The notes under the pieces are model-generated. The model searched no databases. It was not told the origin of the DNA and worked only from the letters and a program-made list of their open reading frames with translations. From Leucobacter exalbidus (GTDB lineage Bacteria; Actinomycetota; Actinomycetes; Actinomycetales; Microbacteriaceae), in assembly GCF_017834145.1 (NCBI RefSeq), contig NZ_JAFIDA010000001.1, forward strand, positions 2,356,001 to 2,420,000: a stretch of DNA of 64,000 nucleotides, given 5' to 3'. Positions within the stretch are counted from its first letter, which is position 1. Each line of letters begins with the position of its first letter. This document shows positions 1-8,017 of the stretch, in pieces. A program made the translations under genes and the position numbers.

Positions 1-1
1 G

Positions 2-1051
2 GTGGCGCCGTCAAAAACGCACGCCTCTGCTGGCAGCTTTGTCGAGACGATCGAGGGTGAGCCGCTGACGGTGCACCGCTGGGCGAGCTGGCGCTGGTAC
101 CCGCACGATTGGCTGCGATTCGTGATGCCGTGGCGTGCCAGGCCGCAGGCGCGCAAGCTGCTCGATCGGGTGCGCCCCGATGTGATTCACATCCAGTCGC
201 ACGTCATCATTGGTCGCGCACTCGCGATCGAGGGTCGCAAGCGCGGTATTTGCATCGTCGCCACGAACCACGTGATGCCCGAGAACGTGCTCGATTTCAC
301 GCTGCTGCCCGAGCGTGCCAAGCGCGTCTTCGTGCGCTGGGGCTGGCGCGGCGCCGATCGCATCTTGAAGCTGGCCTCGGCAGTCACGACGCCCACCCGT
401 CGCGCCGCCGATTTCCTCGAGCGCAACACTCACCGCCGCGGCGTACTGCCGGTGAGCTGCGGTCTGCGCGCCTCAGACTATGAGGCCGTGGTCGGCCCCC
501 GCGACGAACACAAGATCGTGTTTGTTGGCCGGGTCACCCTCGAAAAAGAGATTGATGTGATTCTGCGGGCCATTCCCCGTCTCGATCACGCACTCAACGC
601 CAGCTTCACCATTGTGGGCGACGGCGACCAGCGCAAGAACCTTGAAAAGCTCGCGGGCGAACTCGGCATTAAAGACCGCGTCACCTTCACCGGCCGGGTC
701 ACCGATGCCGAACTGCGCGCGCACCTGACCGGGGCGAGCGTGTTCGTGATCGCCTCGATTGCTGAGCTGCAGTCGATCGCGACGATGGAGGCGATGGCGT
801 CGGGGCTGCCGATTGTGGCCGCCAACGCGATGGCGCTGCCGCACCTCGTTCACGAGGGCGAGAACGGCTTCCTGTTCCAGCCCGGTAACGACCGCGAGCT
901 GGCCGACCGCCTCGGGCAGGTGCTCACGTTCTCGCCCGCAGAGTACGAGCAGATGCAGCGTGCCTCGCTCGAAGCCGTGAAGGTGCACGACATTGATCGC
1001 ACACTCGACACCTTCGAGGCGCTGTACCGCGGCGAAAAGCTCAGCCGCTAA
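2..1051 (+). CDS. GT4 family glycosyltransferase (5' partial)
   Basis: Retaining GT-B glycosyltransferase of family 4; it should transfer a sugar from a nucleotide or lipid donor to a cell-envelope acceptor at the cytoplasmic face. The C-terminal donor domain is clear: KIVFVGRVTLEKEID followed by FTIVGDGDQRKNLE and the EAMASGLPIVAANA block that binds the donor phosphates in this family. The usual N-terminal opening (a beta strand ending in a Gly-rich loop) is missing; the reading frame runs in from before base 1, so the GTG at base 2 is only the first possible codon and perhaps 40-60 residues lie outside. Its TAA overlaps the ATG of the next glycosyltransferase (TAATG), so the two are translationally coupled. 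Donor and acceptor cannot be named; a mannosyl-lipid or glycolipid role is a guess. Confidence 0.85.
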   Translation: MAPSKTHASAGSFVETIEGEPLTVHRWASWRWYPHDWLRFVMPWRARPQARKLLDRVRPDVIHIQSHVIIGRALAIEGRKRGICIVATNHVMPENVLDFTLLPERAKRVFVRWGWRGADRILKLASAVTTPTRRAADFLERNTHRRGVLPVSCGLRASDYEAVVGPRDEHKIVFVGRVTLEKEIDVILRAIPRLDHALNASFTIVGDGDQRKNLEKLAGELGIKDRVTFTGRVTDAELRAHLTGASVFVIASIAELQSIATMEAMASGLPIVAANAMALPHLVHEGENGFLFQPGNDRELADRLGQVLTFSPAEYEQMQRASLEAVKVHDIDRTLDTFEALYRGEKLSR

Positions 1052-2340
1052 TGCACGTACTGATCGTCACCGACCAACACCCCGACTCACTGGGCGGGGT
1101 GCAGGTGGCGATCCGGCTGCAGCGCAAGTACCTCGAGCGGCTTGGGCACCGGGTGACCATCGTCGCCCCCGCGCTGCACCGGGCGGGCTACGAACCGCTC
1201 GCTGCCGACCGCGACGCCTACATCGATCTCCCGTCGCGGCCCATCACCGCCGATCGTGAATACGGTATCTCGTGGCCGGGCGCCCGCACCGACCGGGCGC
1301 TGTCGCGCGCGCTTGCAGCGCTGCCCCGCGTCGATGTGGTGCACGTGCAGGGCGACTTTTGGGGCGCCCTGATTGGGCTGCGTGCCGCTCGCGGGCTGCG
1401 CGTTCCCGTCGTGCACACGATGCACAACCACGTTGAAGAGGGCACGCGCGCCGTCACCCCGTTTCGGTGGGTGGCGCAGGTGGCATTCACTGGCCTGCGC
1501 GCCTGGCGGGGGCTCGTGCTGGGTCGCGCGCGCGGCGCGGTTGACCCGGCATCGCGGGGCGCCTGGCGTTATCTGGCCGAGCTCGCCGCCGAAGCCGCGG
1601 TGGTCACCGCGCCCTCGCGGCACTTTGCCGAACTGCTTGAGGCCCGCGGAGTGAGCGCACACGTGCTCGTCACCCCCGGCGGCGTCGACGACGAGGCCAT
1701 CACCGCGCAGCTCGCGGCGCCCAGAACGCCCAGGTCGCGCCCCGCACTCGTGTGGCTCGGGCGCATGAGCCAAGAAAAGCGTGTGCTCGAATTTATTGAC
1801 GCGATCGCCGAATCGGGCATCGACGCCGACGTCACCCTGCACGGCGCGGGCCTGCTGCTGCCCAAGGTGCGCGAGCGCATCGCCGAGCTGAAGCTGTCAG
1901 ACCGCGTGCACCTCGCGGGGCCGGTGCCCTACGCAGACGCGCTCGCGGCGATGCGCAACGCAGATGCACTGGTGCAAACCTCGATTGGTTTCGAAACGCA
2001 GGGGCTCACCCCGTTTGAGGCTGCCGTGCTGGGCACCCCCACGATCTTCAGTGACCCCGAAGTGGCCGCCGATGTGGCCGTCGACCCGGTATGGGTGGCC
2101 GCGGGCCCCACGGTGGCCGATCTGGCCGCGGCGCTGCGTGCCGCGGTCGCTGAACTCGCCGCCTCGGGGCTCGGTGCTGCTGGGCTTGGTGCTGCTGAGC
2201 TCGGCGCTGAGCCGGCAACGGCCGCTGTTCGATCCGGATCACGCGACGTGCGCGTCGCCGCCGACGCTGGTGCCGCGTTTCTGCAGTCGCAGCGCATGCA
2301 GGCGCTGGTGGACGCGTACGAGCGCGCGCTCGCCCACTAA
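1051..2340 (+). CDS. GT4 family glycosyltransferase
   Basis: Second GT4 enzyme, 429 residues, complete. The N-terminus MHVLIVTDQHPDSLGGVQ is the standard Gly-rich opening of the acceptor domain. The donor domain begins near residue 225 (ALVWLGRMSQEKRVLEFIDA) and includes GFETQGLTPFEAAVLGTP, the E-x7-E type motif. Close to the C-terminus (about residues 365-400) there is a low-complexity Ala/Gly/Leu insertion (SGLGAAGLGAAELGAEP) with a repetitive coding sequence, probably a recent slippage expansion on the protein surface. The gene overlaps the previous one and is followed within 10 bases by a strong inverted-repeat terminator, so the pair ends the transcript. The two enzymes probably act in succession on one glycan or glycolipid; substrate unknown. 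Confidence 0.88.
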   Translation: MHVLIVTDQHPDSLGGVQVAIRLQRKYLERLGHRVTIVAPALHRAGYEPLAADRDAYIDLPSRPITADREYGISWPGARTDRALSRALAALPRVDVVHVQGDFWGALIGLRAARGLRVPVVHTMHNHVEEGTRAVTPFRWVAQVAFTGLRAWRGLVLGRARGAVDPASRGAWRYLAELAAEAAVVTAPSRHFAELLEARGVSAHVLVTPGGVDDEAITAQLAAPRTPRSRPALVWLGRMSQEKRVLEFIDAIAESGIDADVTLHGAGLLLPKVRERIAELKLSDRVHLAGPVPYADALAAMRNADALVQTSIGFETQGLTPFEAAVLGTPTIFSDPEVAADVAVDPVWVAAGPTVADLAAALRAAVAELAASGLGAAGLGAAELGAEPATAAVRSGSRDVRVAADAGAAFLQSQRMQALVDAYERALAH

Positions 2341-2350
2341 TACACAAACG

Positions 2351-2390
2351 CGAGGGCCTGAGCTCGATAGGAATCGAGCTCAGGCCCTCG
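2351..2390. terminator. Bidirectional intrinsic terminator
   Basis: Perfect 17-bp inverted repeat (arms 2351-2367 and 2374-2390) around a 6-base loop. It lies between the + strand glycosyltransferase pair and the convergent CHAP-like gene, so it can serve both. No long T run follows, as is common in GC-rich actinobacteria. Confidence 0.85.
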
Positions 2391-2429
2391 CGGTGTCACG
2401 CTGCGGTGCAGCGGTGAAGTGTGTGGGGC

Positions 2430-3062
2430 TTAGAAGCGCCAGACAGCTGCTTCGAAGCCTGCGGGGGACTGGGGTACCCAGTTCTCTTCTTGCGAGACGA
2501 GGCCCGAGCCGCCGGGGCTGTTCGACTGAATGATGGTGAAGGTGCCATCGTCGTTCACGCCCGTGATCATCACGGTGTGCACGCCGGTGACCCAAGAGGT
2601 GGGGGAGCTCATGAACTCGTACTGGATGATGTCGCCGGGGGCTGCCGTGGCGAGTGTCATGCGAGTTGCGTTGTTGTAGTTCGATACGGGGTCGCCGCCG
2701 CCGGTCCAAGCGCCGCCGCCGGCTACGATCCAGCGCTGCGCCGACATGATGCATTCACCGGGCTGGCTCCAGCCGGTGGGACGGCTCGTACCGATTTCTT
2801 CTTCAGCGAGCGCAATCGCAGCCTTCACGTCAAAACCGTGGGGCACGTTGGCGACCTCTTCCATCGCGAGGATGGAATCAATGGCGACGCCAGCGAGCGG
2901 ATCGCCGGTGGTGGCGAGTGACTGCGTGACGCCGGTGGTGGGCTGCAGGGCTGCTGATGAGAAATCCGTAACGGGAGTTTCTGCGAATGATGGGGCTGCA
3001 CCGAACGCGAAAGTTACGGAAGACACCAAGCCCACAATCAATACCTTGGCAGGAAATCTCAC
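2430..3062 (-). CDS. Secreted CHAP/NlpC-P60-like peptidoglycan hydrolase
   Basis: 210-residue exported protein. The N-terminus (MRFPAKVLIVGLVSSVTFAFG) is a signal peptide, probably cleaved after PSFAET or just before it. The C-terminal half resembles a CHAP amidase: GECIMSAQRW carries the candidate nucleophile Cys, GVHTVMITG the catalytic His about 60 residues later, and IIQSNSPGG the third polar residue. PGDIIQYEF preceding the His is also typical of the fold. It would cleave peptide or amide bonds in peptidoglycan outside the membrane. No separate wall-binding domain (LysM, SH3, PG-binding) is present, so targeting must rely on the linker or on diffusion. The GTG start is preceded by a good GAGG site (GAGGAGTTAAGTAC). 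Monocistronic; convergent to the glycosyltransferases. Confidence 0.72.
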   Translation of the reverse strand: MRFPAKVLIVGLVSSVTFAFGAAPSFAETPVTDFSSAALQPTTGVTQSLATTGDPLAGVAIDSILAMEEVANVPHGFDVKAAIALAEEEIGTSRPTGWSQPGECIMSAQRWIVAGGGAWTGGGDPVSNYNNATRMTLATAAPGDIIQYEFMSSPTSWVTGVHTVMITGVNDDGTFTIIQSNSPGGSGLVSQEENWVPQSPAGFEAAVWRF

Positions 3063-3288
3063 GTACTTAACTCCTCTAGTTCAAACAAATTGGCGCCTAG
3101 CCGAGGCCGGGGCGCCTCAATAAGTATGCGTTACCATTCCGTTACTTTCAAGTCGAGGGTCGAAAACTCTCAGGAAAGCGACGCTCGGTCGACCGGCGTG
3201 CGGGGGTGCATAGCGGGTGAATACGGGTGTCGATTCGGAGCTGTGGCGAGAAACCGGTAGACTTCCAAGCGCTGGCTTTTGCCAGTGA

Positions 3289-3373
3289 GGAGGATTCGCC
3301 TAGCGGCCTATGGCGCACGCCTGGAACGCGTGTTGGGTTAACGCCCTCAGGGGTTCAAATCCCCTATCCTCCG
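3289..3373 (+). tRNA. tRNA-Ser(GGA)
   Basis: Class II tRNA of 85 bases. The acceptor stem pairs GGAGGAT (3289-3295) with ATCCTCC (3366-3372), with discriminator G at 3373. The anticodon loop in CACGCCTGGAACGCGTG shows the GGA anticodon; a long variable arm and a T arm (GGGGTTCAAATCCCC) follow. CCA is not encoded. An inverted-repeat terminator follows immediately. Confidence 0.95.
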
Positions 3374-3377
3374 CAGT

Positions 3378-3426
3378 AAAATAGCCTCTGACCTGGTGTT
3401 TTGACACCAGCGTCGGGGGCTATTTT
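3378..3426 (+). terminator. Terminator of tRNA-Ser
   Basis: Compound hairpin: outer arms AAAATAGCC / GGCTATTTT (3378-3386, 3418-3426) and inner arms CTGGTGT / ACACCAG around a TTTG loop, ending in TTTTGTTT. It starts five bases after the tRNA. The rest of the stretch up to the next gene at 3617 shows nothing recognisable beyond a likely promoter. Confidence 0.8.
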
Positions 3427-3616
3427 GTTTCCCAGGCGAAGCCGGGGGCTGGCCCAGGCCCAGCGGGCTCAGCCGCAGCAGCTCAACCGGGTGTGGCCCA
3501 CGCGGGGTGGCAACGGCGGTAGGCGCTCTGGTAGCGTCGCTTGAGGGTGTCCAACTGATACGTGTTGGTTAAGCGGGCGCTCGTTCGAAGCACACCGAGC
3601 GAAGGAACTCACAGAC

Positions 3617-4207
3617 ATGACCGAAGGAACTCCCCAGAAGCCTGCAGCAGGCTGGTACCCGGATCCGAGCGGCTCGGGCCAGATGCGGGAGTGGGACGGC
3701 GAGCAGTGGACGCAGCAGACGCGCGCCGCTGAACCCGTGGGCGTGACCGCATCCACCGCCAACCTGGGTGCTGGCTACGGCGCAACGCAGCAGCCGTTCC
3801 AGCAGTCATTCCAGCAGCAGCAGGCTCCGGCTCACTCGGGGCAGGCTGGCTTCTTCCGCAGCCTGTTCGACCTCAGCTTTGCCGCTGAGCGCTCGGTGAC
3901 GACCGGCTTCGTGAAGGTCATCTACCTGATCTTCGTGATTCTGCTCGGGCTGGGTTGGATCGGCACCGTCGTGATGATGTTCATCTTGGGTGGCATCGCC
4001 AGCGCCGCGAGCAGCGCGTTCGGTGGCGGCGGCGAACCCGCCTACATGATGTTTGGGGTGCTCTGGCTCGTCTTCGGCTGGATCCCCGGCTTCATCAGCG
4101 TCATCTTCGTGCGCATCGGCCTCGAGCTCGTCACCGCGCAGATTCGCACCTCGCAGCACACCGCTGAGCTCGTGCGTCTCGGCCGCGAAGCCGCAACGCA
4201 GCGCTAA
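3617..4207 (+). CDS. DUF2510-DUF4282 membrane protein
   Basis: 196-residue protein of unknown function. Residues about 8-35 form a DUF2510 module (AAGWYPDPSGSGQMREWDGEQWT), the short WYPDP / WDG-x-WT motif found at the cytosolic N-terminus of many actinobacterial membrane proteins. A Gln-rich linker (QQPFQQSFQQQQ) leads to a DUF4282-like region starting FFRSLFDLSF, with two hydrophobic segments: about residues 97-128 (VIYLIFVILLGLGWIG) and 143-165. The C-terminal tail is amphipathic and charged. ATG start with a GAAGGA site. Monocistronic, with a strong terminator downstream. Confidence 0.8.
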   Translation: MTEGTPQKPAAGWYPDPSGSGQMREWDGEQWTQQTRAAEPVGVTASTANLGAGYGATQQPFQQSFQQQQAPAHSGQAGFFRSLFDLSFAAERSVTTGFVKVIYLIFVILLGLGWIGTVVMMFILGGIASAASSAFGGGGEPAYMMFGVLWLVFGWIPGFISVIFVRIGLELVTAQIRTSQHTAELVRLGREAATQR

Positions 4208-4224
4208 CACCGCAGCACTAACAC

Positions 4225-4259
4225 CGCTGGCCCGGGCACTTTTTGTGCTCGGGCCAGCG
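4225..4259. terminator. Bidirectional intrinsic terminator
   Basis: 15-bp stem with one G-T wobble (arms 4225-4239 and 4245-4259) around a TTTTT loop, between the DUF4282 gene and the convergent aminotransferase. Confidence 0.85.
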
Positions 4260-4303
4260 GCGTTTCAGGCCTGAATGGGGCTGCGGGGCCGGCGGGATCC
4301 GGA

Positions 4304-5545
4304 TCAGTCGTTGACGAGAGCGGCGAGGCGTGCGAGCGCCGTATGGATGACGGCCTCGTCCTTCACGAACGTGAAGCGCACCCAGTTGGCGAGGGCGTGC
4401 GCGGTGGGGGAGCCGTCGCGGCAGAACGCCGACACAGGCACGCAGGCTACTCCTGCGACGAGGGGGAGCGCGCGGGCAAAGGCCGCGCCGTCGATGACCG
4501 GGGTGCCCGTTTTCGCCGCGACCGCCGCGAACAGCGGGGAGGCGTCGGCGCACACGAAGTAGGTGCCACCCGGGCGCACCGGGTCGAGGCCAACATCACG
4601 CAGCCCCTGCAGCAGCAGTTCCATGCGGGCCCCGAGGCTCTCGCGCAGCTCAGCCACATCGGCCGCCCCGTCATCGAGGGCGCGCGCAATCGCGGGCTGA
4701 AACGGGGCACCGCCCGAGTACGTCAGAAACTGCTTCACCGTTGCGACGGCGTCGATGAGCGCCCGGGGCCCGGTCACCCAGCCGATCTTCCATCCCGTGA
4801 GGGAGAAGGTTTTGCCGGCCGATGAAATCGTGAGCGTGCGCTCGGGCATGCCGGGCAGCGTGGCGATGGGGGTGTGCTCGGCACCGAACGTGAGGTGCTC
4901 GTACACCTCGTCAGTGATGACGATGGCGTTGACGCGCTGGGCCGCGTGCGCGATCGCGGCCAGCTCTGCGCCCGTGAGCACCGTGCCGGTGGGGTTGTGC
5001 GGTGAATTCACCAAGATGATGCGGGTGCGCTCACCCACCGCCTGCTCAAGCGCTGCGAGATCGAGCGCAAAGTTCGCGGGTGCCGCGGCCGGGGTGAGCG
5101 GCACGGTGACGTGCATGGCACCGGCCAGCGCGATCGCTGCCGCGTGCGCGTCGTAGAACGGTTCGATCGTGACGACCTCGTCATCCGGGCCCGCCAGCGC
5201 CGTAATCGCGGCGGCCAGTGCCTCAGTGGCGCCGGCGGTGACAAGCACCTCATGATCGGGGTCGACGGTAATGCCGTAGTGGCGCTGCTGATGCGCCGCG
5301 ATCGCCTGCCGCAGCTCGGCAACGCCGCGCCCCGGCGGGTACTGGTTCGCGCCGGCCCGAATCGCCTCAACCGCGGCCTCCCTCACCCAAGCGGGGCCAT
5401 CAGCATCAGGAAAACCCTGGCCCAGGTTCGCGGAGTCAGTGCGCATCGCGAGCGCGGTCATCTCAGCAAAAATGGTGGGCTGGGGGACACCCTGGGCGTT
5501 CAAAAGCCCGGTTGCCGCCGCTACGTTACGCCATCGTTCATTCAC
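4304..5545 (-). CDS. Class I/II PLP-dependent aminotransferase (KAT/YbdL-like)
   Basis: 413-residue fold-type I aminotransferase, moving an amino group between an L-amino acid and a 2-oxo acid in the cytosol. The Schiff-base lysine is in SSAGKTFSLTGWKIGW (about Lys245); the NSPHNPTG block and the DEVYEHLTFG motif that hold the PLP ring and phosphate are present. The opening ANLGQGFPDADGP and the TGWKIGW sequence match the kynurenine/glutamine-phenylpyruvate/methionine aminotransferase branch. The DapC branch is the alternative. It stands alone, 31 bases upstream of the RimB-like gene on the same strand, and no pathway neighbours help to fix the substrate. Confidence 0.85.
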   Translation of the reverse strand: MNERWRNVAAATGLLNAQGVPQPTIFAEMTALAMRTDSANLGQGFPDADGPAWVREAAVEAIRAGANQYPPGRGVAELRQAIAAHQQRHYGITVDPDHEVLVTAGATEALAAAITALAGPDDEVVTIEPFYDAHAAAIALAGAMHVTVPLTPAAAPANFALDLAALEQAVGERTRIILVNSPHNPTGTVLTGAELAAIAHAAQRVNAIVITDEVYEHLTFGAEHTPIATLPGMPERTLTISSAGKTFSLTGWKIGWVTGPRALIDAVATVKQFLTYSGGAPFQPAIARALDDGAADVAELRESLGARMELLLQGLRDVGLDPVRPGGTYFVCADASPLFAAVAAKTGTPVIDGAAFARALPLVAGVACVPVSAFCRDGSPTAHALANWVRFTFVKDEAVIHTALARLAALVND

Positions 5546-5576
5546 GAAATCAGCCTAGCGAACGGCGTGCGCCATG

Positions 5577-6056
5577 TTACGCCCGGCCGCGATTGCGGCG
5601 ACGCACCTCTCGGGGCGGTCGGCCGCCGACAAATGATGCACCGGGATCAACGACGAACCCCTGCTGCAGGGCTTCGCGGCCGATCAGCATGCGAAACACC
5701 ATCTCTTCACGGTCGGTGAGCGTGAGCTCAACATCGACCTCGCGGCCGACCAACCCGAGAGTCACGAGCACGACCGGTCGTGACTCGGTATGCCCAGAAG
5801 AGCTGCGTACGAGGCGCCTGTCGTGCACGGGCAACTCGACATCGACGGCGTCAGCTTCGCTGGTTTGCCAGGGCTGCACGGTGAACTTCACCCACGGCGC
5901 GCCGTCTCGCTCAAACTCGGTGATGTCGGTGGCATGCAACGCAGAGGTTTGTGCGCCGGTATCAACCTTTGCCTTTACCCACGATACGCCGATGCCGTCG
6001 AGGCGCACCCATTCACGCCACCCCGTAAGAGTGCTTGAATAGGAGAGTCCGCTCAC
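5577..6056 (-). CDS. RimB/ATP-dependent zinc protease-like retropepsin protein
   Basis: Member of the family annotated as ATP-dependent zinc protease (RimB-like), which adopts a retropepsin-type aspartic protease fold. The signature is KVDTGAQTSALHA with the DTG triad at Asp32-Gly34; MLIGREALQQGFVVDP near the C-terminus is the other conserved block. I chose the GTG at 6056 (MSGLSYSSTLTGW, 159 residues) because the upstream extension to 6161 reads into the oppositely oriented rimK gene and is not family-like. The two genes are divergent with about 24 bases between starts. In Pseudomonas, RimB is linked with RimK in removing or tuning glutamate tails on ribosomal protein S6; the same partnership is inferred here. 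Confidence 0.8.
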   Translation of the reverse strand: MSGLSYSSTLTGWREWVRLDGIGVSWVKAKVDTGAQTSALHATDITEFERDGAPWVKFTVQPWQTSEADAVDVELPVHDRRLVRSSSGHTESRPVVLVTLGLVGREVDVELTLTDREEMVFRMLIGREALQQGFVVDPGASFVGGRPPREVRRRNRGRA

Positions 6057-6080
6057 ACTTCTATCTTGGCAGGTATCACG

Positions 6081-7274
6081 GTGAAACTGGCGATTCTCTC
6101 GCGCGCCCCTCAGGCGTACTCGACGCAACGGCTCTTGGCCGCTGCCGAACAGCGCGGTCACAAGGTGCGAGTGTTAAACACTTTGCGCTTCTCAATCGAC
6201 CTCGCGGGCGAAGAACCCGACTTGCTGTACCGGGGTAAACGGTTGAGCGACTACGACGCGATCCTGCCCCGCATTGGTAGCTCGATCACCTATTTCGGCA
6301 CCGCCGTGGTGCGCCAGTTCGAGCAGATGGACGTCTACACGCCCAACACCGCGAACGGTATTTCGAACGCGCGCGACAAACTGCGCGCGACGCAGATCCT
6401 GTCAAAGCACAACATTGATATGCCGGCCACCGCATTCGTGCGCAACCGAGCCGATGTGCGCCCCGCCATTGAAAGCGTGGGCGGCGCACCGGTAGTCATC
6501 AAGTTGCTCGAGGGCACCCAGGGCATTGGCGTGATTTTGGCGCCGCAGGTGAAGGTCGCTGAGGCGATCATCGAGACGCTGCACTCCACCCGGCAGAACG
6601 TGCTGATTCAGCGCTTCGTATCTGAGAGCCGCGGGCGTGACGTGCGCGCGCTCGTCGTGGGTGACCGCGTGGTGGCCGCCATGCGTCGCACCGCCGCCGG
6701 CGATGAATTTCGTTCGAACGTGCACCGCGGTGGCACCGTCGAAGCAGTCACGCTTGAACCCGCGTATGAGCAGGCAGCGGTGCGGGCCGCCCAGATCATG
6801 GGCCTGCGCGTTGCCGGCGTCGACATGCTCGAGGGCGATGAGGGCCCGCTCGTGATGGAGGTGAACTCGTCACCCGGGTTGCAGGGCATCGAAGCCGCCA
6901 CCGGCCTCGACGTGGCCGGCGCGATCATCGACTACATTTCAGGCCAGGTTAACTTTCCCGAAATTGACGTGCGCCAGCGGCTCTCGGTATCGACGGGGTA
7001 CGGCGTCGCCGAGCTCACGATGCACGGTTCAGAGCACGTCGGCAAAACTCTCGGTGACCTGGGTCTGTGGGACCGCGACGTCACCGTGTTGACGCTGCAC
7101 CGCGGTGTGCAGGTGGTGCCGAACCCGCGCAAGCACGTGGTGCTTGAGGCCGAGGATCGGCTACTGTGCTTCGGCAAGCTCGAAGAGATGCGCGGCATGA
7201 TCCCCGAGAAGAAGCGCCGCCGTGCGCGGGTGCGCAAGCTGCCGCCCGAGGCTCAGGATCTCGCTGACGGCTAA
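6081..7274 (+). CDS. rimK: RimK-type alpha-L-glutamate ligase with C-terminal RCK_C (TrkA-C) domain
   Basis: ATP-grasp ligase that adds glutamate residues to a protein C-terminus, classically ribosomal protein S6. The start is set at the GTG at 6081 (MKLAILSRAPQAYSTQRL), which matches the family opening; the TTG at 6066 adds only five residues. ATP-grasp features include VVIKLLEGTQGIGV (about residues 140-155), RALVVGDRVVAAM, and MEVNSSPGLQGIE with the metal-binding E/N pair. E. coli RimK is about 300 residues; this one is 397. The extra region (about residues 305-375) reads as an RCK_C/TrkA-C domain: AELTMHGSEHVGKTLGDLGL, then VTVLTLHRG, VVPNPRKHVVLEAEDRLLCFG. The basic tail KKRRRARVRK follows. 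RCK_C domains bind small ligands such as nucleotides, so activity may be ligand-gated (inference). Confidence 0.87.
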   Translation: MKLAILSRAPQAYSTQRLLAAAEQRGHKVRVLNTLRFSIDLAGEEPDLLYRGKRLSDYDAILPRIGSSITYFGTAVVRQFEQMDVYTPNTANGISNARDKLRATQILSKHNIDMPATAFVRNRADVRPAIESVGGAPVVIKLLEGTQGIGVILAPQVKVAEAIIETLHSTRQNVLIQRFVSESRGRDVRALVVGDRVVAAMRRTAAGDEFRSNVHRGGTVEAVTLEPAYEQAAVRAAQIMGLRVAGVDMLEGDEGPLVMEVNSSPGLQGIEAATGLDVAGAIIDYISGQVNFPEIDVRQRLSVSTGYGVAELTMHGSEHVGKTLGDLGLWDRDVTVLTLHRGVQVVPNPRKHVVLEAEDRLLCFGKLEEMRGMIPEKKRRRARVRKLPPEAQDLADG

Positions 7275-7303
7275 GGCCTGATGGCTGCCGTCACCCCTGG
7301 GGT

Positions 7304-7777
7304 TTAGCTCGCGCGGTCGAGGGTGCCAATTTCGTCACCCTTGTTGTTGAACACCTGCAGCACATCGCCGTCAAGTGCGACCTCACTCGCGCCCTTCAGC
7401 CAGTCATCGACGCCCTGGCATGCCATTTTGGTGGAGGCAAACGGTGCCAGCACGGCGCGTTCACCGTTGAACGTAAACGTTGAAGAGATGCGGTTGCAGC
7501 CGTCGGTGCCGGTGACCGCGCCCTCATTCGCGAAGACGGGCGTGGGCTCACCCTTCGCGTCTGACGACCAGGTGCCCAAGAGCTCGGCGGGCGGTGCCAC
7601 AGTGTCAGCGGGATCGGTGGTCTGTCCCTGGTTTTGTCCCTGACCCTGGATCTTGGGCGCCGATGGATCGCCCGATGCGCTCGAGGCGCATGCCGACAGC
7701 GTCACCGCCAAAAACGAGACACCAACGAGGCTTATGAGTGCAGACCGTGAACGGTTCTTGTTTGCTTTTCTAGTCAT
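7304..7777 (-). CDS. META domain lipoprotein
   Basis: 157-residue secreted lipoprotein. A basic N-terminus (MTRKANKNRSR) and hydrophobic stretch end in the lipobox LSAC, so the protein is acylated on Cys about residue 29 and anchored outside the membrane. After a Gln/Gly-rich linker, residues about 65-155 form a META/HslJ-type domain: ELLGTWSSD, GTDGCNRISSTFTFNG, APFASTKMACQG, and a C-terminal VFNNKGDEIGTL. Both conserved Cys of the domain are present and may form a disulfide. Function in actinobacteria is unknown; HslJ relates to stress and novobiocin resistance in E. coli. Convergent to rimK. Confidence 0.85.
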   Translation of the reverse strand: MTRKANKNRSRSALISLVGVSFLAVTLSACASSASGDPSAPKIQGQGQNQGQTTDPADTVAPPAELLGTWSSDAKGEPTPVFANEGAVTGTDGCNRISSTFTFNGERAVLAPFASTKMACQGVDDWLKGASEVALDGDVLQVFNNKGDEIGTLDRAS

Positions 7778-7942
7778 AGCGACAGGCTAACCGCCTATTT
7801 TGCGTGTGCAATGACAATTTTTTAAGTTGATTTGTGACCGGGAATTTTACGTATTCACGGGCAATTCAGGGAACACGTGTTGGTTGTGAATTTGAACATG
7901 TCGGGTTACTTTTGCTGCGGCCACTGGTGGCTTCCCAGATTT

Positions 7943-7965
7943 AACACATCAGACTCTGATGTGTT
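7943..7965. repeat. 10-bp inverted repeat in an AT-rich intergenic region
   Basis: Perfect inverted repeat AACACATCAG-ACT-CTGATGTGTT. It lies in the 240-base stretch 7778-8017 between the META gene and the truncated protease, just before the in-frame stop that begins the protease remnant. It could be a terminator or a scar near a deletion junction. Nothing else is seen in this stretch. Confidence 0.6.
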
Positions 7966-8017
7966 CTCTGGGGCAGCACTTCGCTAGTGGTCAGCTTATG
8001 CACGCACACACCACCAT

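Noticed and set aside
3063-3288. c-di-AMP (ydaO) riboswitch before the CHAP-like gene
   Set aside because: I looked on the minus strand for the conserved elements common before actinobacterial wall hydrolases and did not find them.
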